Shown: positions 8,220 through 16,650 of the stretch, in pieces
Numbering within the stretch: the first letter of the stretch is position 1
Layout: every line of letters begins with the position of its first letter
Source of the DNA: Halomarina ordinaria
GTDB taxonomy: Archaea > Halobacteriota > Halobacteria > Halobacteriales > Haloarculaceae
Direction of reading: 5' to 3'
Length of the DNA: 64,000 nt
Assembly: GCF_030553305.1 (NCBI RefSeq)
Contig: NZ_JARRAH010000001.1
Location: 1,178,001-1,242,000, forward strand
Notes under the pieces: model-generated
Seen by the model: only the letters and a program-made list of their open reading frames with translations
Told to the model about the DNA's origin: nothing
Database searches by the model: none
Position numbers and translations under genes: made by a program

Positions 8220-9239
8220 ATGCAGTCACGAGCGATTCCTCCCGACAGCGACGTCGTCTACGTCGGAAACACGGAGACGACCGCGACGGTGCTGCGGTCG
8301 CTCCTCGAACGCGACGTACCGATAGCGGAGGTGGTGACGCTCGACCCCGAACGCGCCGAGCGCTTCGACGTCTCCAGTTACGAGGACCCGACGCCGGTCG
8401 CGGCCGCCCACGACATCCCGGTGTACTACCCCGAAGCGTTCGGGATGGACACGGCGGCCGACCGGACGCACTTCGGCGAGCTCGCCCCGGACCTCGTGCT
8501 CGTGCCGGGGTGGCAGCGGCTCCTCCCCGCCGAGGTCCTGGCGTCGGCCGAGCACGGAGCGCTCGGGGCGCACGGGAGCGCCTTCGGCCTCCCGAGAGGG
8601 CGGGGACGCTCGCCGCTGAACTGGTCGCTCGTCGAGGGGCTCGACCGGTTCGTCCTCTCGGTGTTCCGCCTCGACGACGGCCCCGACTCGGGCGCCGTCG
8701 TCGCCAGCCGGACCTTCGACGTCATCGACCACGACACCATCAGGACGCTCTACTACAAGGTCGCCATGTCCCTCCGGGAACTGTACCTCGACGCGCTCGG
8801 TCCCGTCCTCCGCGGCGAGGCCGAGTACGAGGAGCAGACGGGAGAGGCGACGTACTACCCCAAGCGCACCCCCGACGACGGCGCTATCCACTGGGGAGAC
8901 ACCACTCGCGACGTCCACAACCTCGTCCGTGCGGTGGGGCGGCCCTACCCGGGCGCGTTCACCGAACAGGACGGCCGGCGGGTCGACGTCTGGCGCGCCC
9001 AGCCGTTCTCGTCGCTCTTCGCCGTCGACGACCCGCCGGGGCGAATCGTCCAGACGTTCGAGGCGACCGGCGACTTCGTCGTGTCCACCGTCGACGGCAG
9101 CCTCCTCGTCACCGACTGGGAGGCCGACGGGTGGGTCCCCGAGGAGGGGGCGACGTTCGACTCGCCCGGCGACCACCGGCGGGTCGACCGGCCGGAACAC
9201 AGACACAACCTGACGGGGACGGGGGGCGACCGTGAGTGA
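8220..9239 (+). CDS. formyltransferase-like protein (Fmt/ArnA-N family) with altered catalytic Asn
   Basis: The 339-residue protein has the formyltransferase fold: an N-terminal Rossmann-like half, the loop GAHGSAFGLPRGRGRSPLNW, and an Fmt C-terminal-like domain. Family members use 10-formyltetrahydrofolate to formylate an amine through an Asn-His-Asp triad. His118 and Asp156 are present, but the Asn position (two residues before the His) is Gly116. Archaea do not formylate initiator tRNA, so a sugar-amine role was the first guess, in keeping with the locus; the missing Asn means activity is uncertain. ATG 8220 is preferred over the upstream TTG. The gene overlaps the next by 8 nt. Confidence 0.75.
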   Translation: MQSRAIPPDSDVVYVGNTETTATVLRSLLERDVPIAEVVTLDPERAERFDVSSYEDPTPVAAAHDIPVYYPEAFGMDTAADRTHFGELAPDLVLVPGWQRLLPAEVLASAEHGALGAHGSAFGLPRGRGRSPLNWSLVEGLDRFVLSVFRLDDGPDSGAVVASRTFDVIDHDTIRTLYYKVAMSLRELYLDALGPVLRGEAEYEEQTGEATYYPKRTPDDGAIHWGDTTRDVHNLVRAVGRPYPGAFTEQDGRRVDVWRAQPFSSLFAVDDPPGRIVQTFEATGDFVVSTVDGSLLVTDWEADGWVPEEGATFDSPGDHRRVDRPEHRHNLTGTGGDRE

Positions 9240-9933
9240 CGCGACCGACGGCCTGGCGTTCACGATGGAGGCGTACGCGGACCTCGTCACGTCGCTCCTC
9301 GACGACGGCTACCGGTTCACCGACTACGCGAACGCGGCCGAACGCACCGTCGTCATGCGCCACGACGTGGACCTCTCGGTCGAGCGCGCCCTCGCGATGG
9401 CCCGCCTGGAGGCCGACCTCGGCGTCACCTCGACGTACTTCTTCCTCGTGACGGCGCCGGTCTACAACCTCGTGCACCCGGAGACGCGCGCCGCCGTCGA
9501 GGAGATAGCCGCCCTCGGCTGCGACGTCGGATTGCACTTCGACACGCACCACTACTGGGACGACCGACCAGCCGAGGCGGAACTCGTCGAGCGGGTTCGC
9601 GCCGAGACCGAGAGCCTCGAACGCGTCGTCGGGACGTCCGTCGAAACCGTGTCGTTCCACGTCCCTCCCGAGTGGGTGCTGAACCGCGCGTTCGACTCGT
9701 TCGTCAACGCCTACGCCCCCCGGTACTTCGAGGAGCCGACCTACGTCTCCGACTCGAACCAGAAGTGGCGCGCCGGTCCGCCGTTCCCCGACGGCGTCCC
9801 CGAGCGCGTCCAGATACTCGTCCACCCCGGCCTCTGGCACGAGGACGACCGCCCGCTCGCGGAGGTCCTGCGGACCGTCGAGGAGCGGACCCACGACGGG
9901 GTCGCGCGCTTCATGGCGCCGCTCGGCGAGTGA
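9232..9933 (+). CDS. polysaccharide deacetylase-like (NodB homology) protein
   Basis: The 233-residue protein carries MRHDVD (residues 42-47), the motif 1 equivalent of NodB-type metal-dependent deacetylases with the catalytic base and metal Asp, and later GLHFDTHHYWD with candidate metal His residues. It lacks a signal peptide, so it probably acts on a cytosolic nucleotide- or lipid-linked sugar. It starts with a GTG inside the upstream formyltransferase-like gene (8-nt overlap), so the two products are made together, suggesting that one removes and the other adds an acyl group, or that they act in sequence on one amine. Substrate is unknown. Confidence 0.7.
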   Translation: MSDATDGLAFTMEAYADLVTSLLDDGYRFTDYANAAERTVVMRHDVDLSVERALAMARLEADLGVTSTYFFLVTAPVYNLVHPETRAAVEEIAALGCDVGLHFDTHHYWDDRPAEAELVERVRAETESLERVVGTSVETVSFHVPPEWVLNRAFDSFVNAYAPRYFEEPTYVSDSNQKWRAGPPFPDGVPERVQILVHPGLWHEDDRPLAEVLRTVEERTHDGVARFMAPLGE

Positions 9934-10011
9934 GTCCGCGAGTACGACGCACGGACACTCTCGCGAGCGAGAGGACACAACCGCTATGCCGTGACGTGTC
10001 GTTTCAGGGCC

Positions 10012-10794
10012 ATGAAACGGCGGACGCTCCTGTCGACGCTCGGCTCGGTCCCGGCGCTGGCGTGGTTGACGCTCGCGAGCGACGACGTCCCGATGACGGG
10101 CTTCAACCGACTCCGGGTGGGCGCGCCGCTCTCCGGCATCACGCCGAACTACTACGGCGCGTTGAACGTGCGCTCGCCGGACCCGGGCATCGCCATCCAG
10201 ACCGCGGCGGAGTCGACGTACGCGGGCATCTTCTGGTACAACAAATTAGGTGAACGGATGGTGCAACTCGTCACGGACGAACCGGACCAGGAGCTCTCGA
10301 TGTACGTGAAGGCCGACGCGAAGGGCAGCGGCAACACCCAGCCGAAGAAGGCGCTCGACGTCCAGTTCGGGACGGCCGACGCCTTCGTCGCCTGGAAGAA
10401 CTTCGAGTCGTTCCAGTTGACCGGCCAGAGCACCCCCGGCCGCGACGGGAGCATCTCGCTCCAGCTCCACGCGGGCAACGAGGACGCCTACACGCAGCTC
10501 AGTTTCTTCGACTCGACGGACACCCGCCAGTGGTCGCTCGAGGCCGACACGGGCGACGACGGCGTGTTACACCTCTGGGACCACGTCGCCGACGACGTGA
10601 CCGTCGCCTTCGCCCCCGACGGCGGGGGTATCGATGTCTCCGGGACCCCCGTCCTCGGGTTGCGCGAGATAACCGACCCGTCACCGGGCGACCTGCGCTC
10701 CCAGGAGTGGGCGTGGGACGCGACGGACGACCGCTGGCTGTACCGCGACAGCGGCGGGACCGTCCACTACTTCACGCCGGACGGCACGCTGTGA
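10012..10794 (+). CDS. Tat-exported protein of unknown function
   Basis: The protein is 260 residues when started at ATG 10012, giving a Tat-like leader: KRR, then a hydrophobic stretch TLLSTLGSVPALAWLTLAS. An earlier in-frame start at 9991 would bury the leader. The mature part is beta-rich and low in Cys, with many Gly, Asp and Thr; segments such as GALNVRSPDPGIAIQ and the C-terminal DRWLYRDSGGTVHYF resemble repeat strands of tail-spike or surface-binding proteins, but I cannot assign a family. It closes the plus-strand part of the glycan locus, so it may be a glycan-binding or glycosylated surface protein. Confidence 0.6.
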   Translation: MKRRTLLSTLGSVPALAWLTLASDDVPMTGFNRLRVGAPLSGITPNYYGALNVRSPDPGIAIQTAAESTYAGIFWYNKLGERMVQLVTDEPDQELSMYVKADAKGSGNTQPKKALDVQFGTADAFVAWKNFESFQLTGQSTPGRDGSISLQLHAGNEDAYTQLSFFDSTDTRQWSLEADTGDDGVLHLWDHVADDVTVAFAPDGGGIDVSGTPVLGLREITDPSPGDLRSQEWAWDATDDRWLYRDSGGTVHYFTPDGTL

Positions 10795-10829
10795 GGGCGG
10801 GACGAACGGCTCCGTCCTCGCGCTCACGG

Positions 10830-12320
10830 TCAGCGCGAGGAGATGACCTCCCGGACCGGGGGCGGAAGGAGGGACAGGAAGAGGGCGATGTCCTCGCCGT
10901 CGACCGCCCGCGTCTTGACGGCGACGATGGCGTGGACCACCGTCCCGACGAGCCCCGCGGTGAGGACTGTCGGGAGGGTCGGCGGGCCCGCCGTCACCAC
11001 GCCGAAGACGGCGAGCGCCGTCGCGAACACCGTCGTCGCGACGCGCGGGAACCGGAAGTCGGCCGCCGGGTCGACGCCGGACTTTCGACTGCTCCAGACG
11101 TGCAGACCGAGCATCGACCCGTAACTGACGCTCGTCGCCACGGCTGCGCCGTACATCCCGTAGCGGGGGATGAGCGCGAGGTTGAGCGCGAGGTTCAGCA
11201 CCGCCGCCACCGCCGTCGCGCCGACGAGCACGCGCAGGTGGCCGGTTCCCTGGACGACGCCGATGAGCGGCCGGGCGATGGCGAACCCGAGCGCGCCGGG
11301 GAGGAGCAACAGCGCTGGGCCGACCGCCGGCGCGTACGCGGCGCCGAAGTAGAGGGGGACGAGCACGTGCGCGGACGCGCCGACGACGAGTATCATGAGG
11401 CTCGTGAGGAGCGTGACGTACCGCGTCATCCGCGCCGTCAGGCGCTCGATGCGGCGGTGTTCCCCGCGGGAGGACATCCCCGAGGAGGAGTGGACGAGGA
11501 GGTTCTCCATCGCGATGGGAACGATCCAGAGGAATTCGGCGACGAGCAGCGCCGCCTTGTAGTAACCGGTCTCCAGGCTGCCGACGGTCGGGCGCAACAG
11601 GAGGACGTCGACGTGGATGAGCGTGTTGGCGAGCAGTAGATAGACGGCGGTCACCGTGTTGAACGAGAGGACCTCCCGACGGGGGAAGGAGGTCGGCGCG
11701 AGGGTGAGCGCGCTCCGGAGCGGGAGTTCCCGCGAGATGAACCACAGGGCGGCGACCAGCACGAGGGAGTAGGTGATGGTCTGACTCAACAGGACGCCGA
11801 CCACCCCCCACCCCCACTCCAGGAAGACGACCGCGAGGACGCCGAACAGGAACTTCTCGACGCTCGTGAGGGGTTCAGAGAGGTGTTCGTAGCCGAGGCC
11901 CATCAGCGTGCTCCGACCGACGGTGAAGAACTGCTGGACGACGACGATGCCCCCGAGCAGGTAGAGGTAGGGGACGAACCGCGCGGAGAGCACCGAGACG
12001 ACCAGTCCGCTCTCGACGGCGAGGACGACGGCGAGGACGACGGCGACGCTGGCGAGCACGGTGACGCGGACGTAGAAGCCGAAGACCGTCGCCTCCCACT
12101 CGACGGCCTCGCGGTCCTCCGAGACGAACTTCCGGACGCCGTCGAACAGGCTGTCGACGAACACGAGCGTCACCGCCGACAGCGAGAGCAGGAACGCGTA
12201 GTCGCCGTACTCGGCGCCCAGGTACCGGACGAGCAGGGGCGTGATGGCGATGTGGAGGCCGATGGTCGCGACCCGGGCGCCGAGGATGGAGACGAAGCCG
12301 CGAGCCAGCGAGGTGGCCAT
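10830..12320 (-). CDS. lipid-linked oligosaccharide flippase (Wzx/MATE-like polysaccharide exporter)
   Basis: The 496-residue protein has about 12-14 hydrophobic helices across its whole length and the N-terminal pattern of the polysaccharide biosynthesis flippase family (LLVRYLGAEYGDYAFLLS). These proteins move lipid-linked glycans from the cytosolic to the outer face of the membrane; haloarchaeal AglR belongs to this general group. It is the last gene of a minus-strand set (glycosyltransferase, GT-C-like protein, flippase) that meets the plus-strand sugar genes tail to tail. Confidence 0.85.
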   Translation of the reverse strand: MATSLARGFVSILGARVATIGLHIAITPLLVRYLGAEYGDYAFLLSLSAVTLVFVDSLFDGVRKFVSEDREAVEWEATVFGFYVRVTVLASVAVVLAVVLAVESGLVVSVLSARFVPYLYLLGGIVVVQQFFTVGRSTLMGLGYEHLSEPLTSVEKFLFGVLAVVFLEWGWGVVGVLLSQTITYSLVLVAALWFISRELPLRSALTLAPTSFPRREVLSFNTVTAVYLLLANTLIHVDVLLLRPTVGSLETGYYKAALLVAEFLWIVPIAMENLLVHSSSGMSSRGEHRRIERLTARMTRYVTLLTSLMILVVGASAHVLVPLYFGAAYAPAVGPALLLLPGALGFAIARPLIGVVQGTGHLRVLVGATAVAAVLNLALNLALIPRYGMYGAAVATSVSYGSMLGLHVWSSRKSGVDPAADFRFPRVATTVFATALAVFGVVTAGPPTLPTVLTAGLVGTVVHAIVAVKTRAVDGEDIALFLSLLPPPVREVISSR

Positions 12321-12427
12321 CGGTCACGTCTCCCCGCACCCGGTCGGCGGGTACCGGCGCTCGCGACTCGTCTCGTGCCCGCGCGCTCGACCGAGCGCTT
12401 CGTCCGCCGGGAAGGGGACGACAGGGT

Positions 12428-14359
12428 TCACTCCCGGTTCTCGGCGCGTCCGCTCGCCGCGTACGCCTCCACGTCGTCGGTCGCGTACACCTTGTTCCGG
12501 TCGGCGAGGTCCTCCCACACCGGCGACTCCCGGTCGACGTACGTGAGGTAGGCGTCGTAGGAGGGCGTCTCGACGAATTCGGTCGTCGGGAACAACTGGA
12601 TGGCCCCGCGGTCCCGGAGTTCGCCGTCGCGGACGACGACGAGGTTCGACTCGCCGCCGAAGAACACCCGGCCTGCCTCGGGGTCCACCTCCAGGATGTG
12701 GCAGGTCTCCGTGTGTGGCGAGTAGGTGAGGTACCGACAGGAGATGTAGTCGGCCATCACCAGTCCGGGCGTGACGTCGACGAGCGTCTCGAGGCCGTCC
12801 TGTTCCGACTCCGAGAGATAGAAGGTGTAGAACTGGCGTTCGACGACCGGGTTGTCGGAGGCGACGAAGTCGTTCGAGACGGCCGTGAAACTCATCGAGA
12901 GGACGAGCAGCAGGACGAACCCCCGCATCACGTGACGTGACGACGGCCAGCGGAACCGGCTCCGGGTGAGCCAGACGAGGCCCGCGCCGGCCGCGACTGA
13001 TATCAGCGGGTAGGTGTACTGGCCGAACCGGAAGACGTTGAAGTTCTCCGAGACGCTCTGGAGGAACAAGAGCGGCCCGGGGAAGGAGAGGGTGCTCAGT
13101 AGGGCCGCCGCCACGACGGTGACGACGCCGGCGGGTGGGACGTCCCGTTTCGAGACGCAGACGACGAGGGCGTAGCCGACGAACAGGACGAGAAACGAGA
13201 ACTGGACGTAGTTCGCCACCTCGCCGAGGGGGGAGGCGAGTATCCCCGAGTTCGTGACACCGGTCGTCCCGCCGGAGGCGCCCGTGCTCCGGACGTTCTC
13301 GACGACGTGTTCGACGATGTAGGGTGCCCACCCGACCCAGTAGACGACCTGGACGGCGAGGAGTATCCCGACGTCGGAGAGCCTGACGAGGGACGCATCG
13401 GCCGTCCCGGGAACGAGGCGCTGGGCCCCGTAGAACACGCCGACGATGACGAACAGGAACGGCACGGTGACCGGGTGGTAGACGACGATGCCGAGCGCGA
13501 ACAGACCGAACAGCGCGCGGAACGCCCGTCCCCGAGAGAGCATCGCGAGGAACAGCCCGATACCGAGAAACGACGTGACGCTGCGTGGGATGGCCTCCGT
13601 CGCGTACTGGAGGACGAACGTGTTGAGCGGCGTCAGCCACGCGGCGGTCAGCGCGATGCGCCGCGAGTCGAACAGGCGCATCGCGAGCAGGTAGACGCCG
13701 ACGGCGACGGCGCCGAACACGAGACCGGAGGTCAGAAAGAGGTAGTAGCGGGGGGCCCAGCCGACGCCCGAGAGGAGGTCCTCGCTGGCGCCGAGGAGGT
13801 GCCAGAGCGGGAAAGCCCGGTAGTCGTCGAACGTGGTCGTGACCTCCCCGGAGGCCAACAGCACCTCGGTGTACCAGGCGTGGGGGAAGACGTCCGTCCG
13901 GGCGAAGTAGTAGTTGTACTTGAACGCGACTCCCCAGACGAGGCTCAGCGTGAGGAGTACCGTCTGGAGCAGGACCGCGACCGTTCGCTCGGCGCTCTCG
14001 GCCGACGGTATCTGGGCGAAGACCAGCGTCGAGGCGACGGCGACGACCCCGTAGTACGCGAACGGCCTGACCGGGGCGACGCCGAGAAGGAGTATCGAGA
14101 CGCCCAGACAGAGGAAGTACGCGCCGACGAGCAGGCGGAACCGCGTCGTGTCGAGGCGCTCGACCGCGCTGGCGTCGACTCGCGACCAGTAGAGGGCGGC
14201 GACGGCGACGAGCGGGACCGCGATGTAGACGCCGAGCAGTGAGAGCGCGCCCAGGCCCACCACGTAGGGGACGGTGACGCCGACGACGGCGAGGACCACG
14301 AAGAGGAGGCTCAGTACCGTCCCGGCCCGGCGGTGACCCAGCACCCCGACGGCGTTCAT
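12428..14359 (-). CDS. multispanning membrane protein, GT-C glycosyltransferase-like
   Basis: The 643-residue protein has roughly 12-13 hydrophobic helices in residues 10-490 followed by a soluble C-terminal domain of about 140 residues. The layout (an early external loop between helices with acidic residues and aromatic clusters, then an extracytoplasmic C-terminal domain) is that of dolichyl-phosphate-dependent GT-C transferases such as the PMT and AglB-like groups. I see no clear WWD motif typical of AglB oligosaccharyltransferase, so it is more likely a lipid-phosphate-sugar transferase. It starts 34 nt after the stop of the upstream glycosyltransferase. Confidence 0.6.
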   Translation of the reverse strand: MNAVGVLGHRRAGTVLSLLFVVLAVVGVTVPYVVGLGALSLLGVYIAVPLVAVAALYWSRVDASAVERLDTTRFRLLVGAYFLCLGVSILLLGVAPVRPFAYYGVVAVASTLVFAQIPSAESAERTVAVLLQTVLLTLSLVWGVAFKYNYYFARTDVFPHAWYTEVLLASGEVTTTFDDYRAFPLWHLLGASEDLLSGVGWAPRYYLFLTSGLVFGAVAVGVYLLAMRLFDSRRIALTAAWLTPLNTFVLQYATEAIPRSVTSFLGIGLFLAMLSRGRAFRALFGLFALGIVVYHPVTVPFLFVIVGVFYGAQRLVPGTADASLVRLSDVGILLAVQVVYWVGWAPYIVEHVVENVRSTGASGGTTGVTNSGILASPLGEVANYVQFSFLVLFVGYALVVCVSKRDVPPAGVVTVVAAALLSTLSFPGPLLFLQSVSENFNVFRFGQYTYPLISVAAGAGLVWLTRSRFRWPSSRHVMRGFVLLLVLSMSFTAVSNDFVASDNPVVERQFYTFYLSESEQDGLETLVDVTPGLVMADYISCRYLTYSPHTETCHILEVDPEAGRVFFGGESNLVVVRDGELRDRGAIQLFPTTEFVETPSYDAYLTYVDRESPVWEDLADRNKVYATDDVEAYAASGRAENRE

Positions 14360-14393
14360 CGGTCACCGGCCGACCCGGACTGGTGGCGCCCCG

Positions 14394-15425
14394 TCATTCT
14401 CGAATCCGGCGTTCGAGGTGTTCGTTCTCGGCCCTGTCCGACCGCGCCCCCAGGGCCGTCGCCAGGACGCCGACGGCGAGGAGGGCGGTCCCCCGGATGC
14501 TCGCCCGCCCGTCGGACCGGCCGGCGAGCGAGGCCCCCAGCGCGACGACGAACGAGACGACGGCGGCGACCAGCGCGAGCGCTCCCGCCGCGTAGTAGGC
14601 CACGAGCGGGTCGAACGTGCGCCGGACGTACTTCGTCTCCAGTCGCCAGCGGAAGCCCCGGAGGAGCATCCGCGAGACGTTCCAGATGTACGCCGGGTAC
14701 CGGATGTGGCTCACCTCGTCGCCGTAGACGGCCGGGATGGGGACGTCCGCGACGTGCATCTCGGCGACGTTCAGGCGGATCAGCAGGTCGTTGCAGTAGC
14801 CGTAGTACTCGTACATCCCGTCGATGTCGGCGCGTTCGAGCGCGCGACGGGAGATGGCCGTGTAGCCGTTCTGCGGGTCCGTCGTGTGCCAGTAGCCGCT
14901 GGCGAACTTCGTGAGGGCGCTCAGAACGGTGTTCCCGAAGAACCGCCAGCGGGACATCCCGGCCCGGTAGTCGCGCGAGACCAAGCGGTTCCCCTTGGCG
15001 TAGTCGGCGCGTCCCTCGACGATGGGGTCGAGCAGCGACGGCAGTCGGTCGGGGTCCATCTGCCCGTCGGCCCCGAAGACGGCGGCGATATCGAGACCGT
15101 CGGCGAGCGCGTAACGGTAGCCGGTCTTGATGGCGCCACCCACGCCTCGGTTACGGTGGTGGCGGATGGCGACGACGTGCGTCCCGTGCTCGGTCGTCGA
15201 CGAACTGGGCGACCCCATCCCGTCGGACTGGACGGCCTCCCCACGACCGTCGTCGACGACGGCCGTCGCGTACTCCCGTATCTCTTCCCACGTCCCGTCG
15301 GTCGACCCGTCGTCGACGACGTACACCCGGTCGACGAACGTCGGGAGCGTCCGGATGACGTCGCCCACGAATCCCTCCTCGTTGTACGCCGGTATCACCA
15401 CCCCGATACGGTTCTCTCGGTACAT
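14394..15425 (-). CDS. GT2-family glycosyltransferase (dolichyl-phosphate sugar synthase type)
   Basis: The 343-residue protein begins with VVIPAYNEEGFVG and VVDDGSTDGTW, the nucleotide-sugar binding start of GT2 enzymes, and carries the metal-binding DXD-type segment FGADGQMDPD. Two hydrophobic helices close to the C-terminus anchor it in the membrane, as in AglD- and dolichyl-phosphate-glucose synthase-like proteins. The product is probably a sugar attached to a dolichyl phosphate, which the next (GT-C-like) protein could use on the outer face. It is the first gene of the minus-strand set; upstream DNA 15426-15480 is AT-rich. Confidence 0.85.
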   Translation of the reverse strand: MYRENRIGVVIPAYNEEGFVGDVIRTLPTFVDRVYVVDDGSTDGTWEEIREYATAVVDDGRGEAVQSDGMGSPSSSTTEHGTHVVAIRHHRNRGVGGAIKTGYRYALADGLDIAAVFGADGQMDPDRLPSLLDPIVEGRADYAKGNRLVSRDYRAGMSRWRFFGNTVLSALTKFASGYWHTTDPQNGYTAISRRALERADIDGMYEYYGYCNDLLIRLNVAEMHVADVPIPAVYGDEVSHIRYPAYIWNVSRMLLRGFRWRLETKYVRRTFDPLVAYYAAGALALVAAVVSFVVALGASLAGRSDGRASIRGTALLAVGVLATALGARSDRAENEHLERRIRE

Positions 15426-15848
15426 CTCGTGTCACCGCATAACGAGTTCCCCGCTATGGTAAGTGTATCTCAATTGATGTGAAACGGTGAGTGACTCGCC
15501 TCGGGAACGGTCAGGGTTTCGAGTCATCGGTGCCGACGGGAACGGGACCGCCACTCCCGGTCGGGACGCGCGGCACAGGGGCGAGCCTCGTTTGCGGTCC
15601 GTGCGTTCGAGACCCGCGACCGGGTCGAGGAGTCGCCGAGTCGGCGCGAGGGCGAGCGGGACCGGTCCGATGTCGACGGAGCCTCGACCGGCCGTCTCGG
15701 CGGGCGCCAGCACCCGGTCGTCTTCCGACGGGACGTCCAGTGACTGCCTGACGAGTGCGCGGACGTATTCGCACTAGAGACTGTCGTGGTCGTGTGTACG
15801 AGTGGCCGTCAGACCGTGTGAGGAAGGGAAACGTTCAATAGCGATAGC
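15426..15848. other. intergenic region without a convincing gene
   Basis: These 423 nt separate the glycosyltransferase from the ArsR-like regulator. Only Arg/Ser-rich open frames are present, unlike the acidic proteins of this genome. The first 55 nt are AT-rich and probably hold the promoter of the minus-strand glycan genes; the last 20 nt precede the regulator. Confidence 0.6.
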
Positions 15849-16166
15849 ATGTCCTATGATACCGTGTCACTATTCGACGTGCTCGGGAGCAAGCCGCGGT
15901 TGCGCATCATCCAAGAACTCTCCTCGGAGCCGCGGTACGTGACCGAACTGGCCGAACGAGTCGGGATGGACGGCAAGAGCGCCGTCCACCACCTCGACGT
16001 ACTGGAGGAGTCGGGCATCGTCGAGAGCTACCACGTCAGTCGCCGGAAGTACTACCGGCTCCAGCGGACGGTCGAACTGCGGGCGTCACCCCCGCCGGAA
16101 CGGTCGTTCTGCCTCCACACCGACGCCATCGAACACGCCGCGAGCGACGACACCCCCGCGGACTGA
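15849..16166 (+). CDS. ArsR-type winged-helix transcriptional regulator
   Basis: The 105-residue protein has a single winged HTH: the recognition region is about residues 25-60 (YVTELAERVGMDGKSAVHHLDVLEESGIV), followed by the wing ESYHVSRRKYY. A C-terminal tail has one Cys (FCLHTD) and may contact a ligand, although this is not shown. It resembles small haloarchaeal ArsR regulators. The target is unknown; neighbours are an amphi-Trp protein and the end of the glycan locus. Confidence 0.8.
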   Translation: MSYDTVSLFDVLGSKPRLRIIQELSSEPRYVTELAERVGMDGKSAVHHLDVLEESGIVESYHVSRRKYYRLQRTVELRASPPPERSFCLHTDAIEHAASDDTPAD

Positions 16167-16294
16167 CGGACACGCCCACCGACGTCCGCCGCGCGTCGCC
16201 CTCGAGGACGCCCCGTCGACCCGGTCCCGGATGCGAACGACATCCGTGTCATCTACTGACAGTGGTTATTAGTGTCGACGTCGTACGCCGGGCC

Positions 16295-16588
16295 ATGCCG
16301 GAACTGCCCAACGACAGGTCGAACCAGCAGCGCGTCGTGACCGACGGGTACTTCGAGCGGGAGGTCCGCCTCTCGCGGGAGCTGACCGCCACGTTCCTCC
16401 GGGAACTCGCCGCTCAGGTCGAAGACGGAAACGAACTCACCGTCTCCGGCGACGACTGGGAGATACCGTTCCGGTTCGACGAACCCATCGAGGTCGAGGT
16501 GGAGTTCATCGGCGAGCGAAAGCGCGAGCTGGAGATCGAACTGGAGTTCGAGTGGGCCGGGGAGGAGAGCGAACTCAGCGTCGAGTGA
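16295..16588 (+). CDS. amphi-Trp domain-containing protein
   Basis: The 97-residue protein fits the small amphi-Trp domain: an amphipathic beta-helix-beta unit (FEREVRLSRELTATFLRELAAQVEDG) followed by strands (ELTVSGDDWEIPF, IEVEVEF) and a terminal acidic strand ELEIELEFEW. The Trp that names the domain is present near residues 58 and 92. The function of this family is not established. ATG 16295 is chosen over an upstream in-frame start because the domain begins shortly after it. Confidence 0.7.
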   Translation: MPELPNDRSNQQRVVTDGYFEREVRLSRELTATFLRELAAQVEDGNELTVSGDDWEIPFRFDEPIEVEVEFIGERKRELEIELEFEWAGEESELSVE

Positions 16589-16650
16589 GCGCGGCCGCGT
16601 CGGTTTCCATACGCCCCCGACGCGACGGGCTGTCGGTCCCCGGGAGCGTC

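Noticed and set aside
12428-14359. AglB oligosaccharyltransferase
   Set aside because: The layout fits a GT-C protein, but I could not find the WWD-type catalytic motif.
15487-15777. Possible 96-residue gene in the 15.4-15.8 kb gap
   Set aside because: Very Arg- and Ser-rich with no motif and no promoter spacing; opposite frames are just as open.
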